45,416 bases of DNA, taken from positions 1 to 45,416 of the forward strand of contig CANQHC010000015.1 in NCBI GenBank assembly GCA_947623595.1. Reading direction: 5' to 3'. The notes below the pieces were generated by a model that did not search any database, was not told where the DNA came from, and worked only from the letters and a program-made list of their open reading frames with translations. Shown piece by piece: positions 37,551-45,342 of this stretch. The DNA is from an uncultured Clostridia bacterium (GTDB taxonomy: Bacteria > Bacillota > Clostridia > TANB77 > CAG-508). Each line of letters begins with the position of its first letter. Position 1 is the stretch's first letter. Position numbers and translations under genes: made by a program.

Positions 37551-39023
37551 TTATGGAGTCATATCTTCAATTACAGAAGGCCCATCATATATTTCACCAT
37601 CGGGCTCAAAATCCGGATTATCAAAATCCGGAAGATCATATTTAGGAATGTCAACCTCTGAAGTATTATTGTGATTTTCAAATTGTTCTGTGAGTTTCTC
37701 CTCCTCATTTGCTTCAGAAGATGACATATTGTCTTTAGAAGAATCAATTTGACTTACTTCAATGGATGGCTCTTGTGCTTCTTCTGAACTTGAAAAACTA
37801 TTTCCAGGTGTTAGATCTTCACTGATACTTGGTCCACATTCAAAATTATCACTCGGTTCAAAGCTTGGAAGAGAATTCTGAGGTGGTGTTACTTCCTCTG
37901 TTCCAGACGGTGTTACCGAAGGCTCCTGTCCAGATTCATCTTCAGAATCTAAACTTGGAAGTGGTTCCGGAGGAGTTAGATCTTCCCTATCTGATGGATT
38001 AACTCCAGGAGATTGACCTTGATCATCTTCAGCATCTAAATTCGGAAGTGGTTCTGTTGGTGTTACTTCCTCTTTATTATCCGGGTCTTTTCCTTTTTCA
38101 TCATCTGGGTCTAAATCCGGCAAAGGCCCTACCGGAGGATTCGGATCTACAGGCGGTTTATCTGTTCCGCCACTTCCTCCGCTGTCTCCACTGTCTCCAC
38201 TATCTCCACTGTCTCCGCTGTCACCACTATCACCGCTATCTCCACTGCCACCACCATGACCTGGTTTGTTCGGTCTTTCATCAGGGTTCTTTCCTGGATC
38301 TTTGCCCTGGTCCTGATCAGGTTCTTTTTCAGGATCTTTGCTTGGATTCTGTTCAGGATCTTTACTTGGGTCCTGCTCAGGATTTTTGCTTGGATCCTGC
38401 TCAGGATTTTTGTTTGGGTCCTGCTCAGGGTTTTTGCTTGGATCCTGTTCAGGATTCTTGTCCGGCTCTTTGCTTGGATTCTGCTCAGGATTCTTCTCTG
38501 GATTTTTACTCGGATCTTGTCCTGGAGTTTTTTCAGGATCTTTACTTGGATTCTGTTCAGGATTATTGCTGGGATTTTTCTCAGGATTTTTCCCCTGATC
38601 TTTTCCCGAGCTAGTTCCAGTTTCAGGTTTTGTGCTAGTTCCAGGTTTTACACTTGGCTTTGTACCAGTTTCACTTCCGGAACTACTACCAGTTCCATCA
38701 TCAGTGTCATCCGGTCTACCAGGTTTTGTGCTTTGATCGTCATCGCCAGGCTCATCCTCATTAGGCTTGCTCGGATCTTTATTTTGATCTTCATCGCTAC
38801 CACTGGGATTTTTGCCACTGCTCGGATCTTGGCTACCACTGGGATCTTTACCAATAGAATCGGAACTGTCACTGTTAGAACTGCCGGGGTTGACGATAAT
38901 GGGATTGTTTGCCTGGTTACATGCCCGTAAGAGTAAAAGAATAATGATTATTATGACAATAATAGTTGCCACAGCAATCCGTCTTCTTCTCTCTCTGCCG
39001 GTTTTCCTGTTGCTTCTTTTCAT
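37551..39023 (-). CDS. Membrane-anchored Pro/Asp/Ser-rich low-complexity protein
   Basis: 490 residues from the ATG at 39023, 8 nt after AAGGAG. The GTG at 39032 overlaps the ribosome site. The N-terminus is Arg-rich, followed by one membrane segment (IAVATIIVIIIIILLLL) and a Cys. Everything outside is low complexity: Ser/Asp/Lys-rich; then KNPEQDPS-type 8-residue repeats; then a GDS tripeptide tract; then acidic repeats containing PLP(S/N)LD.ED and (G)PS...EDLTP or EDMTP near the C-terminus. No folded domain is recognisable. It may be a rigid, acidic wall-spanning stalk. Base composition is clearly higher in G+C than its neighbours, and AGC, GAG and CCG codons are common, so recent transfer is possible. 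It has its own promoter and terminator. Confidence 0.75.
   Translation of the reverse strand: MKRSNRKTGRERRRRIAVATIIVIIIIILLLLRACNQANNPIIVNPGSSNSDSSDSIGKDPSGSQDPSSGKNPSGSDEDQNKDPSKPNEDEPGDDDQSTKPGRPDDTDDGTGSSSGSETGTKPSVKPGTSTKPETGTSSGKDQGKNPEKNPSNNPEQNPSKDPEKTPGQDPSKNPEKNPEQNPSKEPDKNPEQDPSKNPEQDPNKNPEQDPSKNPEQDPSKDPEQNPSKDPEKEPDQDQGKDPGKNPDERPNKPGHGGGSGDSGDSGDSGDSGDSGDSGDSGGSGGTDKPPVDPNPPVGPLPDLDPDDEKGKDPDNKEEVTPTEPLPNLDAEDDQGQSPGVNPSDREDLTPPEPLPSLDSEDESGQEPSVTPSGTEEVTPPQNSLPSFEPSDNFECGPSISEDLTPGNSFSSSEEAQEPSIEVSQIDSSKDNMSSSEANEEEKLTEQFENHNNTSEVDIPKYDLPDFDNPDFEPDGEIYDGPSVIEDMTP
38160..38600 (-). repeat. Low-complexity coding repeats (GDS tract and NPEQDPSK tract)
   Basis: A 9-bp-type repeat encodes seven or so GDS units (about 38185-38245). 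A longer tract (about 38290-38600) of 24-bp-type units encodes (K/Q)NPEQDPS and variants. Several spurious frames on the plus strand stay open here because of the repeats. Confidence 0.8.
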
Positions 39024-39156
39024 GACATTCACTCCTTAAATTTTATAATTTGTCAATGTGCTTCAAATAATATCTCAACCGTTTTTTTGATATAGCAGAA
39101 TGCAACTTCTGCCATCTATATATTTGAAATAGGCCGAAAAGAGCCCATGTATCATT

Positions 39157-39185
39157 ATTATACAATATTTTCCTTTGTTAGTCAA
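39157..39185 (-). promoter_or_regulatory. Promoter of the Pro/Ser-rich protein gene with a structured leader
   Basis: A -35 box TTGACT (39180-39185) and a -10 box TATAAT (39157-39162) have a 17-bp spacer. The leader is about 125 nt long and holds a hairpin near 39094-39121 (GGCAGAA ... TTCTGCT, loop GTTGCA). I do not recognise a known riboswitch. Confidence 0.75.
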
Positions 39186-39197
39186 CATAAAGTAGTT

Positions 39198-40292
39198 CTA
39201 TCTGATTACATTTTGATTTAAGATTAATGTACTATATAGGAACAAAACATCTTGATTTTTAAATGAAATGTATTGGTTTAATATACTGCTATGTATATAT
39301 CTTAAGTCCACTAATACTATTTTTCGGTAATTATTTATAAGTAATGGAGCTATGCTACTTCCATATGAATCCCTAAATAGTAATAATTCTTTATCTGTTT
39401 GAGAATTTGGATTTTCTATTTCTATTAGAGGAGTTGCACCTGATAAATATATGTCATATTTATCTGACGAACTTTTCCATTTTTCTTCATCATATACTTT
39501 TTGGTATTTTTGTGTTTCATAATTATATGTTGTACAATTTTCAATCATGTCATTTGTTAAAACTATAATTTCATCAGCAGGCATTTTTTGCCCTAATTGC
39601 CCATAATATGCTCCATAAAAAGTTCCCTTATTTCTTTGTTCATATTGAATATTCGAATTATTTTTTAAATTCATTCCATTTTCTATAGTTTCTACTGTTT
39701 TACCAATACTTTCTTGTTTCCAATGTAAGTCAGTTCTATAATAATCATTTAAAGTTAAACTATTTTCTATTGGAATATATTCCATCTGTGTTAATGTATT
39801 TTTCATAATTTCTTCAACTTGTTCATAATCTAATTTTAAATGGTCATCATTTTCTAAATAGTGATTTTTGTCTGGGATTATAGCATAATATACATTCATT
39901 CCTTTCAAATACTTATCATATATATTTTTTATTTTACTAGCAGAGGTTTGAATATTTTCTTGTTTTAATGGATACTCAATTTTATAAATACTATTTTCTT
40001 TTTTAAATAATCCATTACTATCTTTCTGTTTAAATATATTTGTACTCCAAAATGATTTTATACTTCCAAAAAAATCTCTTCCAATAAATTGATCCATTGT
40101 ATATTTTTCTAATTCCTCTGAAGTTTTTCCATTTACCACTTTTTCAAAAGTAATTTCTGGAAATTTAGCTAATTTTCTTCTTTCTGATTCTGATATTAGA
40201 GTATCTTGCTTTATTAAATTTATTAGAAATATACCTAGTAACATTATTACAAAAACAATTACAACTATTTTATTTTTGGTTTTTTCTTGCAT
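39198..40292 (-). CDS. DHHW/AlgJ-like surface O-acetylation protein
   Basis: 364 residues. One N-terminal membrane segment (8-26) is followed by an extracellular domain. It carries the DHHW-family signature YRTDLHW (Asp188, His190, Trp191) and a GDSL/SGNH-like nucleophile region LLLFRDSYGSS (Asp308, Ser309). Known: such proteins (AlgJ/AlgX, DHHW family) act with an MBOAT protein to transfer acetyl groups to extracellular polysaccharides. Here the MBOAT gene lies 14 bp upstream, with AGGAGG as ribosome site, so the two form one operon. The polymer being modified cannot be told from the window. No clear terminator follows before the next promoter. Confidence 0.88.
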   Translation of the reverse strand: MQEKTKNKIVVIVFVIMLLGIFLINLIKQDTLISESERRKLAKFPEITFEKVVNGKTSEELEKYTMDQFIGRDFFGSIKSFWSTNIFKQKDSNGLFKKENSIYKIEYPLKQENIQTSASKIKNIYDKYLKGMNVYYAIIPDKNHYLENDDHLKLDYEQVEEIMKNTLTQMEYIPIENSLTLNDYYRTDLHWKQESIGKTVETIENGMNLKNNSNIQYEQRNKGTFYGAYYGQLGQKMPADEIIVLTNDMIENCTTYNYETQKYQKVYDEEKWKSSSDKYDIYLSGATPLIEIENPNSQTDKELLLFRDSYGSSIAPLLINNYRKIVLVDLRYIHSSILNQYISFKNQDVLFLYSTLILNQNVIR

Positions 40293-40306
40293 GTTTTCCT
40301 CCTATT

Positions 40307-41707
40307 TTAAAATCTAAAATATAAAAATGGATTAAATGAACCATCTATAATATAACCTGTACAGATAATTAAAAGTACAATCAATGTTACTGGTTCTAAT
40401 ATATTTATTATTTTTCCTGCCTTTTTTTCTTGTTTTTTATTTAGAAAATTCTTAACTATTGGAGTAGCCGAAATTACTGCAACTACTATAATTAATAAAT
40501 AACTTTTAAAATAATAAATACTTTCAGGTGTTGCTAAAGGTATTTTTCCTATTCCCACTAGTCCTCCTATGTTTTGCATAATTTGATTTACACCATCTCC
40601 ATTGAATATTAAAAAGCTAATCATAACTAATAATAAGACATATAAATGTGAAAATACTTTTGGAATTTTTTCTAAATATTTACCTAAAAATAATTTCTCT
40701 ATTATTAAAAAAATACCAAAGTATATTCCCCATAAAATAAAATTCCATGCAGCTCCATGCCAAAAACCTGTTAATAGCCAAACAATCATAATATTGCGAA
40801 GCCATTTTATTTTACTTACTCTATTTCCTCCTAATGGTATATACACATAATCTCTAAACCAGCTACTTAAAGAAATATGCCATCTTCTCCAAAAGTCTGT
40901 AATACTGTTTGCTATATATGGATAATTAAAGTTTTCTAAGAAATCAAATCCGAACATTTTCCCTAATCCTATTGCCATATCTGAATAACCTGAAAAGTCA
41001 AAATAAATTTGTAACATAACTGAAATTGCATATAACCAGTAGAATAGTACACTACTTTCATTTGCTCCTAAAAATGCATTACATAGTTCTCCTAAAACAT
41101 TTGCTATTAATACTTTTTTTGATAGCCCTATTATAAACCTTCTTACTCCTAATGAGAATTTTTGTATAGTGTGCTTCCTATTTTCTAATTGTTCTTCTAT
41201 TGTTGTATATCTTACAATTGGCCCTGCAATTAGTTGTGGAAATAGTGATATATACATTGCAAGCTTAAAAATGTTTTTTTGTACTTTTGCATCTTTCCTA
41301 TAAACATCAATTAAATAACTAATCATTTGAAATGTATAGAATGAAATTCCAATTGGTAATGCTACATATATAAAGTCAATTTTGCGTGATAACCATAAAT
41401 TTATATTTTCTATTATGAAATTTATATATTTAAAATAAATAAGTAGTCCTATACTAATTATAATAGATAATGTAAGAAATACTTTTGATGCCTTCTTGCT
41501 TTTAGATTTCGATATTAAAATTCCAAATATATAAGTTGATATTATTGAAAAAATCATTAATAAAATATATTTTGGTTCTCCCCAAAAATAAAAGATTAAT
41601 GATGCTATTAGTAGTATATAATTTTTTAATTTTTTAGGTACAATATAATAAACTCCCAATACTATTGGTAAAAAATAAAATAAAAAAGTGATACTTGAAA
41701 ATACCAT
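40307..41707 (-). CDS. MBOAT family O-acyltransferase (AlgI/DltB-like)
   Basis: 466 residues with about ten membrane segments. It shows the family signatures FPQLIAGPIVRY, FDFSGYSDMAIGLGKMFGF, DFWRRWHISLSSWFRDYVYIPLGG (His277) and TGFWHGAAWNF (catalytic-type His317). Known: MBOAT proteins of this group pass acyl groups across the membrane for transfer to alginate, teichoic acids or other wall polymers. Pairing with a DHHW protein, and no dltA, C or D nearby, favours polysaccharide acetylation over D-alanylation. The length is normal. The ribosome site AAGGAG lies 8 nt before the ATG. A strong hairpin (41725-41782) separates it from the upstream DUF4358-like gene. Confidence 0.93.
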   Translation of the reverse strand: MVFSSITFLFYFLPIVLGVYYIVPKKLKNYILLIASLIFYFWGEPKYILLMIFSIISTYIFGILISKSKSKKASKVFLTLSIIISIGLLIYFKYINFIIENINLWLSRKIDFIYVALPIGISFYTFQMISYLIDVYRKDAKVQKNIFKLAMYISLFPQLIAGPIVRYTTIEEQLENRKHTIQKFSLGVRRFIIGLSKKVLIANVLGELCNAFLGANESSVLFYWLYAISVMLQIYFDFSGYSDMAIGLGKMFGFDFLENFNYPYIANSITDFWRRWHISLSSWFRDYVYIPLGGNRVSKIKWLRNIMIVWLLTGFWHGAAWNFILWGIYFGIFLIIEKLFLGKYLEKIPKVFSHLYVLLLVMISFLIFNGDGVNQIMQNIGGLVGIGKIPLATPESIYYFKSYLLIIVVAVISATPIVKNFLNKKQEKKAGKIINILEPVTLIVLLIICTGYIIDGSFNPFLYFRF

Positions 41708-41724
41708 ATTATTTGCTCCTTATA

Positions 41725-41782
41725 AAGCAACAAAATGCCGACAAAGTAGAGTATTTCTAGTTTTGTCGGCAATAAATTGCTT
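41725..41782 (-). promoter_or_regulatory. Long intergenic hairpin upstream of the MBOAT gene
   Basis: On the minus strand AAGCAA..TTGCCGACAAA pairs with TTTGTCGGCA..TTGCTT around a loop of about 16 nt. It ends about 8 nt before the ribosome site of the MBOAT gene. It could be a leaky terminator, an attenuator or an RNA processing site. The downstream T-run is short. Confidence 0.6.
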
Positions 41783-41791
41783 TTTTATATT

Positions 41792-42445
41792 TTATTGTTC
41801 TTCATTTGCTGGAATTGGTGCTATTGGCTCTGTATCAGGTGGTAATTCTCCCTCTTCGTTTGTTTTTTCATATTCTCTACCTACTGTTCCTGCTAATGAT
41901 TTAAAACTTTCATAAACTGGTTTTGCCATTTCTTCGCTTGACATTATAAAAAATGCTACATCTCCACAGCTAGTTGCATAAACTTTATCTGCTGCAACGC
42001 ATATCCATTTTCTAGCATCTATATTATCAAACATATACTTTGCTACTTCATCAGCACTTACTCCAGATTTTACTTTTCCTATTACTAGTGAATATGGTAT
42101 AGAACTTATCATTGGCTCAGATACCACTAAATATTCAAAACTTTCACCTGTTTCAAGGCTTGTATATGATTTTACTGAAGTTGCATCTGTTAAATCAATA
42201 TCCATTTGGCTTATGCTAGAAGGTAAGATGTCTTCTTTTCCAGCATATATATTATTTATTATGTTGTTTAAATCATCTGTGCCATTAATTTCACCTAAGT
42301 TACTTGTTTGCACAGTAGTTCCTCCAGTTTCATTGTTACTAGAACCTTCTTTGTTAGAGCCTGAAAATATGAATATTGCTACAATTATTGCTATAATTAT
42401 AAGAATAGCAACTATTGCAATAATAATTTTAGTTGATTTTTTCAT
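41792..42445 (-). CDS. DUF4358-like membrane-anchored protein
   Basis: 217 residues. An N-terminal membrane segment (7-28) is followed by a Ser/Asn/Gly linker. A compact extracellular domain (about 50-195) contains SEPMISSIPYSLVIGKVK, NIDARKWICVAADKVYATSCGDVAFFIMSSEE and KPVYESFKSL. A Glu/Pro tail follows. The domain pattern fits DUF4358, a family of unknown function common in Clostridia. A consensus promoter lies upstream (42492-42520). GGGGGGAG is separated from the ATG by a small hairpin, and no second ribosome site lies close to the start. It precedes the MBOAT and DHHW genes and may be co-transcribed with them. Confidence 0.75.
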   Translation of the reverse strand: MKKSTKIIIAIVAILIIIAIIVAIFIFSGSNKEGSSNNETGGTTVQTSNLGEINGTDDLNNIINNIYAGKEDILPSSISQMDIDLTDATSVKSYTSLETGESFEYLVVSEPMISSIPYSLVIGKVKSGVSADEVAKYMFDNIDARKWICVAADKVYATSCGDVAFFIMSSEEMAKPVYESFKSLAGTVGREYEKTNEEGELPPDTEPIAPIPANEEQ

Positions 42446-42491
42446 TTTTTCGCTGAGTAATTATACTCTAGCTCCCCCCTTTCTTTGTTTC

Positions 42492-42520
42492 ATTATATCT
42501 AAGTGAAGTTCCTTTGTCAA
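42492..42520 (-). promoter_or_regulatory. Consensus promoter of the DUF4358-MBOAT-DHHW operon
   Basis: TTGACA (42515-42520) and TATAAT (42492-42497) have a 17-bp spacer. Confidence 0.85.
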
Positions 42521-42534
42521 TGCAATAAATAATA

Positions 42535-42574
42535 TAAAAAAGAAACTATCTCTATATTTTTAGATAATAGTTTC
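42535..42574 (-). terminator. Terminator after ftsL
   Basis: The hairpin GAAACTATTATCT ... AGAGATAGTTTC is followed by TTTTTT on the minus strand and begins at the ftsL stop codon. It ends the dcw operon before any PBP gene. Confidence 0.85.
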
Positions 42575-43137
42575 TATTGAAATAACTCTCTTATACTATC
42601 AAATAATTTCTCATACCACCTTTTTTCTTGTGTTACTAATACTTGTTCACTTGCAGGTTGTACATAATCTTTTTTAGGAAGATTTACATATACTTTTTGA
42701 GATTCATCTATTTTTTTCATTCCTAGTTTTTCAGATGCAGACTTTTCTATATTTGATAAATTAAGACTATTTTGAATACTTATTTCTGTTTGTGCATTTT
42801 CTTTTTGTAATACATTTAATTCTTTTTTTAGATCTTCTTTTTGATTAAATTTTTCTGTAATAAGTGAATTTCTATAGCTTATGGCAAATAAAATCGAAAA
42901 ACCTAATAATATGTAAAAAACAGTTTTTATATGACCTATTATGCTTTTCTTTTTTTCCAAATTTTTTGCTTTTTGTTCTTGCTCTTCATTAGTTTTTTTC
43001 TGTTCCATCTTTTGTACATTTTTCTTTTTAGCAGTTGTTGTTTTCTTTTTGGAATATGGATTTCTTTTAGGTTCATATTCTGGTTTTAGCTTTCTAGGGT
43101 TTGTGTCATATTGATACCCAGTTTGCCTATATGCCAT
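42574..43137 (-). CDS. ftsL: FtsL-like cell division protein
   Basis: 187 residues from the ATG at 43137, 6 nt after GAGGTG. The GTG at 43146 lies inside the ribosome site. A long, Lys-rich cytoplasmic N-terminus is followed by one membrane segment (72-88). A coiled coil (about 95-125, KEDLKKELNVLQKENAQ) follows, then the conserved-looking LSNIEKSASEKLGMKK motif of the FtsL/DivIC group. Known: FtsL forms a septal complex with DivIB and DivIC and helps activate septal synthesis. Its position directly after rsmH is the classical one. The normal next gene, a class B PBP, is absent here and a terminator follows. Confidence 0.85.
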   Translation of the reverse strand: MAYRQTGYQYDTNPRKLKPEYEPKRNPYSKKKTTTAKKKNVQKMEQKKTNEEQEQKAKNLEKKKSIIGHIKTVFYILLGFSILFAISYRNSLITEKFNQKEDLKKELNVLQKENAQTEISIQNSLNLSNIEKSASEKLGMKKIDESQKVYVNLPKKDYVQPASEQVLVTQEKRWYEKLFDSIRELFQ

Positions 43138-43185
43138 AAGTTTCACCTCTTTTCTTCTGTATTAATATATTTTAATTATAACTTT

Positions 43186-44130
43186 TTATTGTTTTTCTTT
43201 GTCACATCTTTCAAAAATTCTTACTTTTGCACTTTTTGACCTTGGATTTCTTTCTTGCTCTTCTGTTGTTGCTATAATTGGTTTTTTATTTATTATTTTT
43301 CCCCAAGATTCATAACCGCAAATACAGTATGGTAAATCACTTGGGCAGGTGCATTTTCCTTGCATATCCATCATTGCATTTTTTACAGCCCTATCTTCTA
43401 ATGAATGAAAAGTTATTACTACTAACCTTCCATACTGTTTTAAACAATGTATTGAATTTATTATAGTTTGATATAATGGTTCAATTTCATTGTTTACTTC
43501 AATTCTAATTGCTTGAAACGTTCTTTTTGCTGGATGACCATCTTTTTGTTTTGATTTTGGAATGGAGTTTTCTATTATTGTTACTAATTCTTTTGTTGTT
43601 TCGATTGGCTTTTTTTCGCGTTCATTACATATATTCTTTGCGATTTGTTTACTATACCTTTCTTCTCCATACTCCCAAATAATTTTTGCTAGCTTTTCTT
43701 CTGAATAATTATTTACCACATCTCTTGCGGTAATTCCTTTTGATGCATCCATTCTCATATCTAAAGGGCTATCTCCCATATAACTAAAGCCCCTTGCTCT
43801 TTCATCTAATTGATAGGAAGAAACTCCTAAGTCCAATAATATTCCATCTACTTCTGTAATAGAAAGCTCTTCTAATATATTGATTATATCATCATGATTT
43901 CCATGAATATAAACTACATTTTCATAGGCCTCTAACCTTTTTCTAGCAGATGCTAAAGCTTGTTCATCTCTATCTATTCCAATAAGTTTTCCTTCTTTAG
44001 ATAATGCTTTAACAATTTCTAAACTATGACCTGCACCACCTAAAGTGCCATCTACATATATTCCATTTGGTTTAATATTAAGTGCTTGTATACATTCTTT
44101 TAATAAAACTGGCTCATGCTTAAACTCCAT
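43186..44130 (-). CDS. rsmH: 16S rRNA (cytosine-1402-N4)-methyltransferase RsmH
   Basis: 314 residues, a normal full length. The start EFKHEPVLL and the SAM-binding motif DGTLGGAGHS (27-36) are typical, as are LDLGVSSYQLDERARGFSY, DMRMD and the C-terminal Cys-rich CTCPSDLPYCICGY region followed by NPRSKSAKVRIFER. Known: it methylates N4 of C1402 in 16S rRNA using SAM. Its ribosome site is weak, with AAGGAA about 13 nt upstream. It is separated from mraZ by a box array and a hairpin of over 500 bp, where most relatives have a short gap. Confidence 0.97.
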   Translation of the reverse strand: MEFKHEPVLLKECIQALNIKPNGIYVDGTLGGAGHSLEIVKALSKEGKLIGIDRDEQALASARKRLEAYENVVYIHGNHDDIINILEELSITEVDGILLDLGVSSYQLDERARGFSYMGDSPLDMRMDASKGITARDVVNNYSEEKLAKIIWEYGEERYSKQIAKNICNEREKKPIETTKELVTIIENSIPKSKQKDGHPAKRTFQAIRIEVNNEIEPLYQTIINSIHCLKQYGRLVVITFHSLEDRAVKNAMMDMQGKCTCPSDLPYCICGYESWGKIINKKPIIATTEEQERNPRSKSAKVRIFERCDKEKQ

Positions 44131-44650
44131 TGGTTATTACTTTTTTCCTTCCATCCATAATAAATTCTTTATTATAGCACAAGCAGTTGGTATAGTTATA
44201 TACCAACTGTTGCTATGCTCTTTCAATTTTTTCTTTTGTATTTTTTTCATATCTTTCGTACTTTCTTCTTTTATCTTTGGCAGGGTAAGGAAAATTTTCT
44301 TTGATAAATTTATTTTTTATCTTTTGTAAAATTTATTTATATTTTCTTTTGTAGACATTCTTCATTAGTATAATTTTATTTTTTTCCTTTGTAAAGATTT
44401 TTAATAATTTTTCTTTGGTTAAACTTTTTCTTTAGTAAAATTTTTATTTGCTTTTTTCTTTGGTAAAATTGTGTTTTTGTTTTCTTTGGTAAAGTTTTCT
44501 TAGATTTTTCTTTGGTATCTTTAATTTTTTTCTTTTGTATTCTTTTTTAATTTTTTCCTTTGTAAAATTTTTTCTTTTGTACTCTTTTAATTTTTTTCTT
44601 TAGTATTTTTTGATTTTTTCTTTAGTGTGATTTATATAAACTTTTGCAAG
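44131..44650 (-). repeat. A-rich direct-box array between mraZ and rsmH
   Basis: This 520-bp gap contains no gene. Between about 44225 and 44630, roughly 16 copies of TAC(C/A/T)AAAGAAAA (minus strand) occur at 18-35 bp spacing, with variable A/T-rich spacers. Variants include ACAAAGGAAAA and TACAAAAGAAAA. At the rsmH end lies a strong hairpin (44176-44212, CAGTTGGTATA ... TATACCAACTG). An extended -10-like TGCTATAAT (about 44171-44179) could serve rsmH. The A-rich frames are broken by TAA and TAG, so I do not call a protein. Confidence 0.75.
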
Positions 44651-45082
44651 TTATATACCAAGCATTGTCATATTTTCAGCAATTGCATCTGCTGAAATAT
44701 TTTCATCACTGTTGTAAGATTTCCATTTTTCTTTATCCCAGATTTCAATTCTAGTACCTACTCCTATGATAACAGCATCTTTTTCTAATGTAGCATATTC
44801 TCTTAAATTTCCTGCTATAAGGAACCTTCCTTGTTTATCTATTTCACATTCTGTAGCACCTGATAGGAAAAATCTTACGAAATCTCTCGCATTTTTGTTA
44901 GTAAGTGGAAGTGTTTTTAGTTTTTCTTCGAAGTTAGTCCATTCTGATTGAGAAAAGCCGAATAAGCATCCGTCTAAGCCTTTTGTTATGATGAATTTTT
45001 CACCCATATCTTCTCTAATTTTAGCTGGTAAAATCATTCTGCCTTTTGCATCTAGAGAATGTTCATATTCACCTATTAACAC
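44651..45082 (-). CDS. mraZ: Transcriptional regulator MraZ
   Basis: 143 residues, normal length, from a GTG start with GAGGTGA 6 nt upstream. It has two SpoVT/AbrB-like MraZ repeats: [21 protein letters not shown] near the N-terminus, and [23 protein letters not shown] in the middle. Both carry the conserved D-x-x-G-R motif. Known: MraZ forms rings that bind direct repeats upstream of its own gene and control the dcw cluster. Three matching boxes lie in its leader. Confidence 0.97.
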   Translation of the reverse strand: MLIGEYEHSLDAKGRMILPAKIREDMGEKFIITKGLDGCLFGFSQSEWTNFEEKLKTLPLTNKNARDFVRFFLSGATECEIDKQGRFLIAGNLREYATLEKDAVIIGVGTRIEIWDKEKWKSYNSDENISADAIAENMTMLGI

Positions 45083-45109
45083 TTTTATTCACCTCGCTAA
45101 CATTTTGTT

Positions 45110-45136
45110 CCACTTTTCACCACTTCTCTCCACTTC
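45110..45136 (-). promoter_or_regulatory. MraZ operator boxes
   Basis: Three copies of (G/A)AAGTGG on the minus strand (45130-45136, 45120-45126, 45110-45116) are spaced exactly 10 bp apart, between the -10 box and the mraZ start. Spacing and sequence fit the AAAGTG-type MraZ boxes known from other bacteria. Confidence 0.8.
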
Positions 45137-45142
45137 GATTAC

Positions 45143-45171
45143 ATTTTAATATAACAATTTAGAAATATCAA
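45143..45171 (-). promoter_or_regulatory. mraZ promoter
   Basis: A -35 box TTGATA (45166-45171) and a -10 box TAAAAT (45143-45148) have a 17-bp spacer, immediately upstream of the MraZ boxes. Confidence 0.7.
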
Positions 45172-45342
45172 GTGTTTTTCTAAATTTTTTTAATTTTTTT
45201 CTTTAAACTTACATGTTTTTTCTTTTTGCTTTATATAAGCCTTGTTTTTCAAGTATTTTATGGTTTTTTATTTACAATATTTAGCTTAGAATATTGCTAT
45301 TTTCTCAATCTTTTGAAAAATCTAACGATTTTTCCTATGCAA

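Noticed and set aside
38048..38930. Plus-strand ORFs of up to 224 codons opposite the Pro/Ser-rich gene
   Set aside because: Repetitive hydrophobic antisense products. The minus frame has a ribosome site, promoter and terminator.
44221..44640. A Lys-rich protein gene or CRISPR in the mraZ-rsmH gap
   Set aside because: All frames contain stops and the spacers are irregular A/T-rich sequence rather than unique spacers of constant length.
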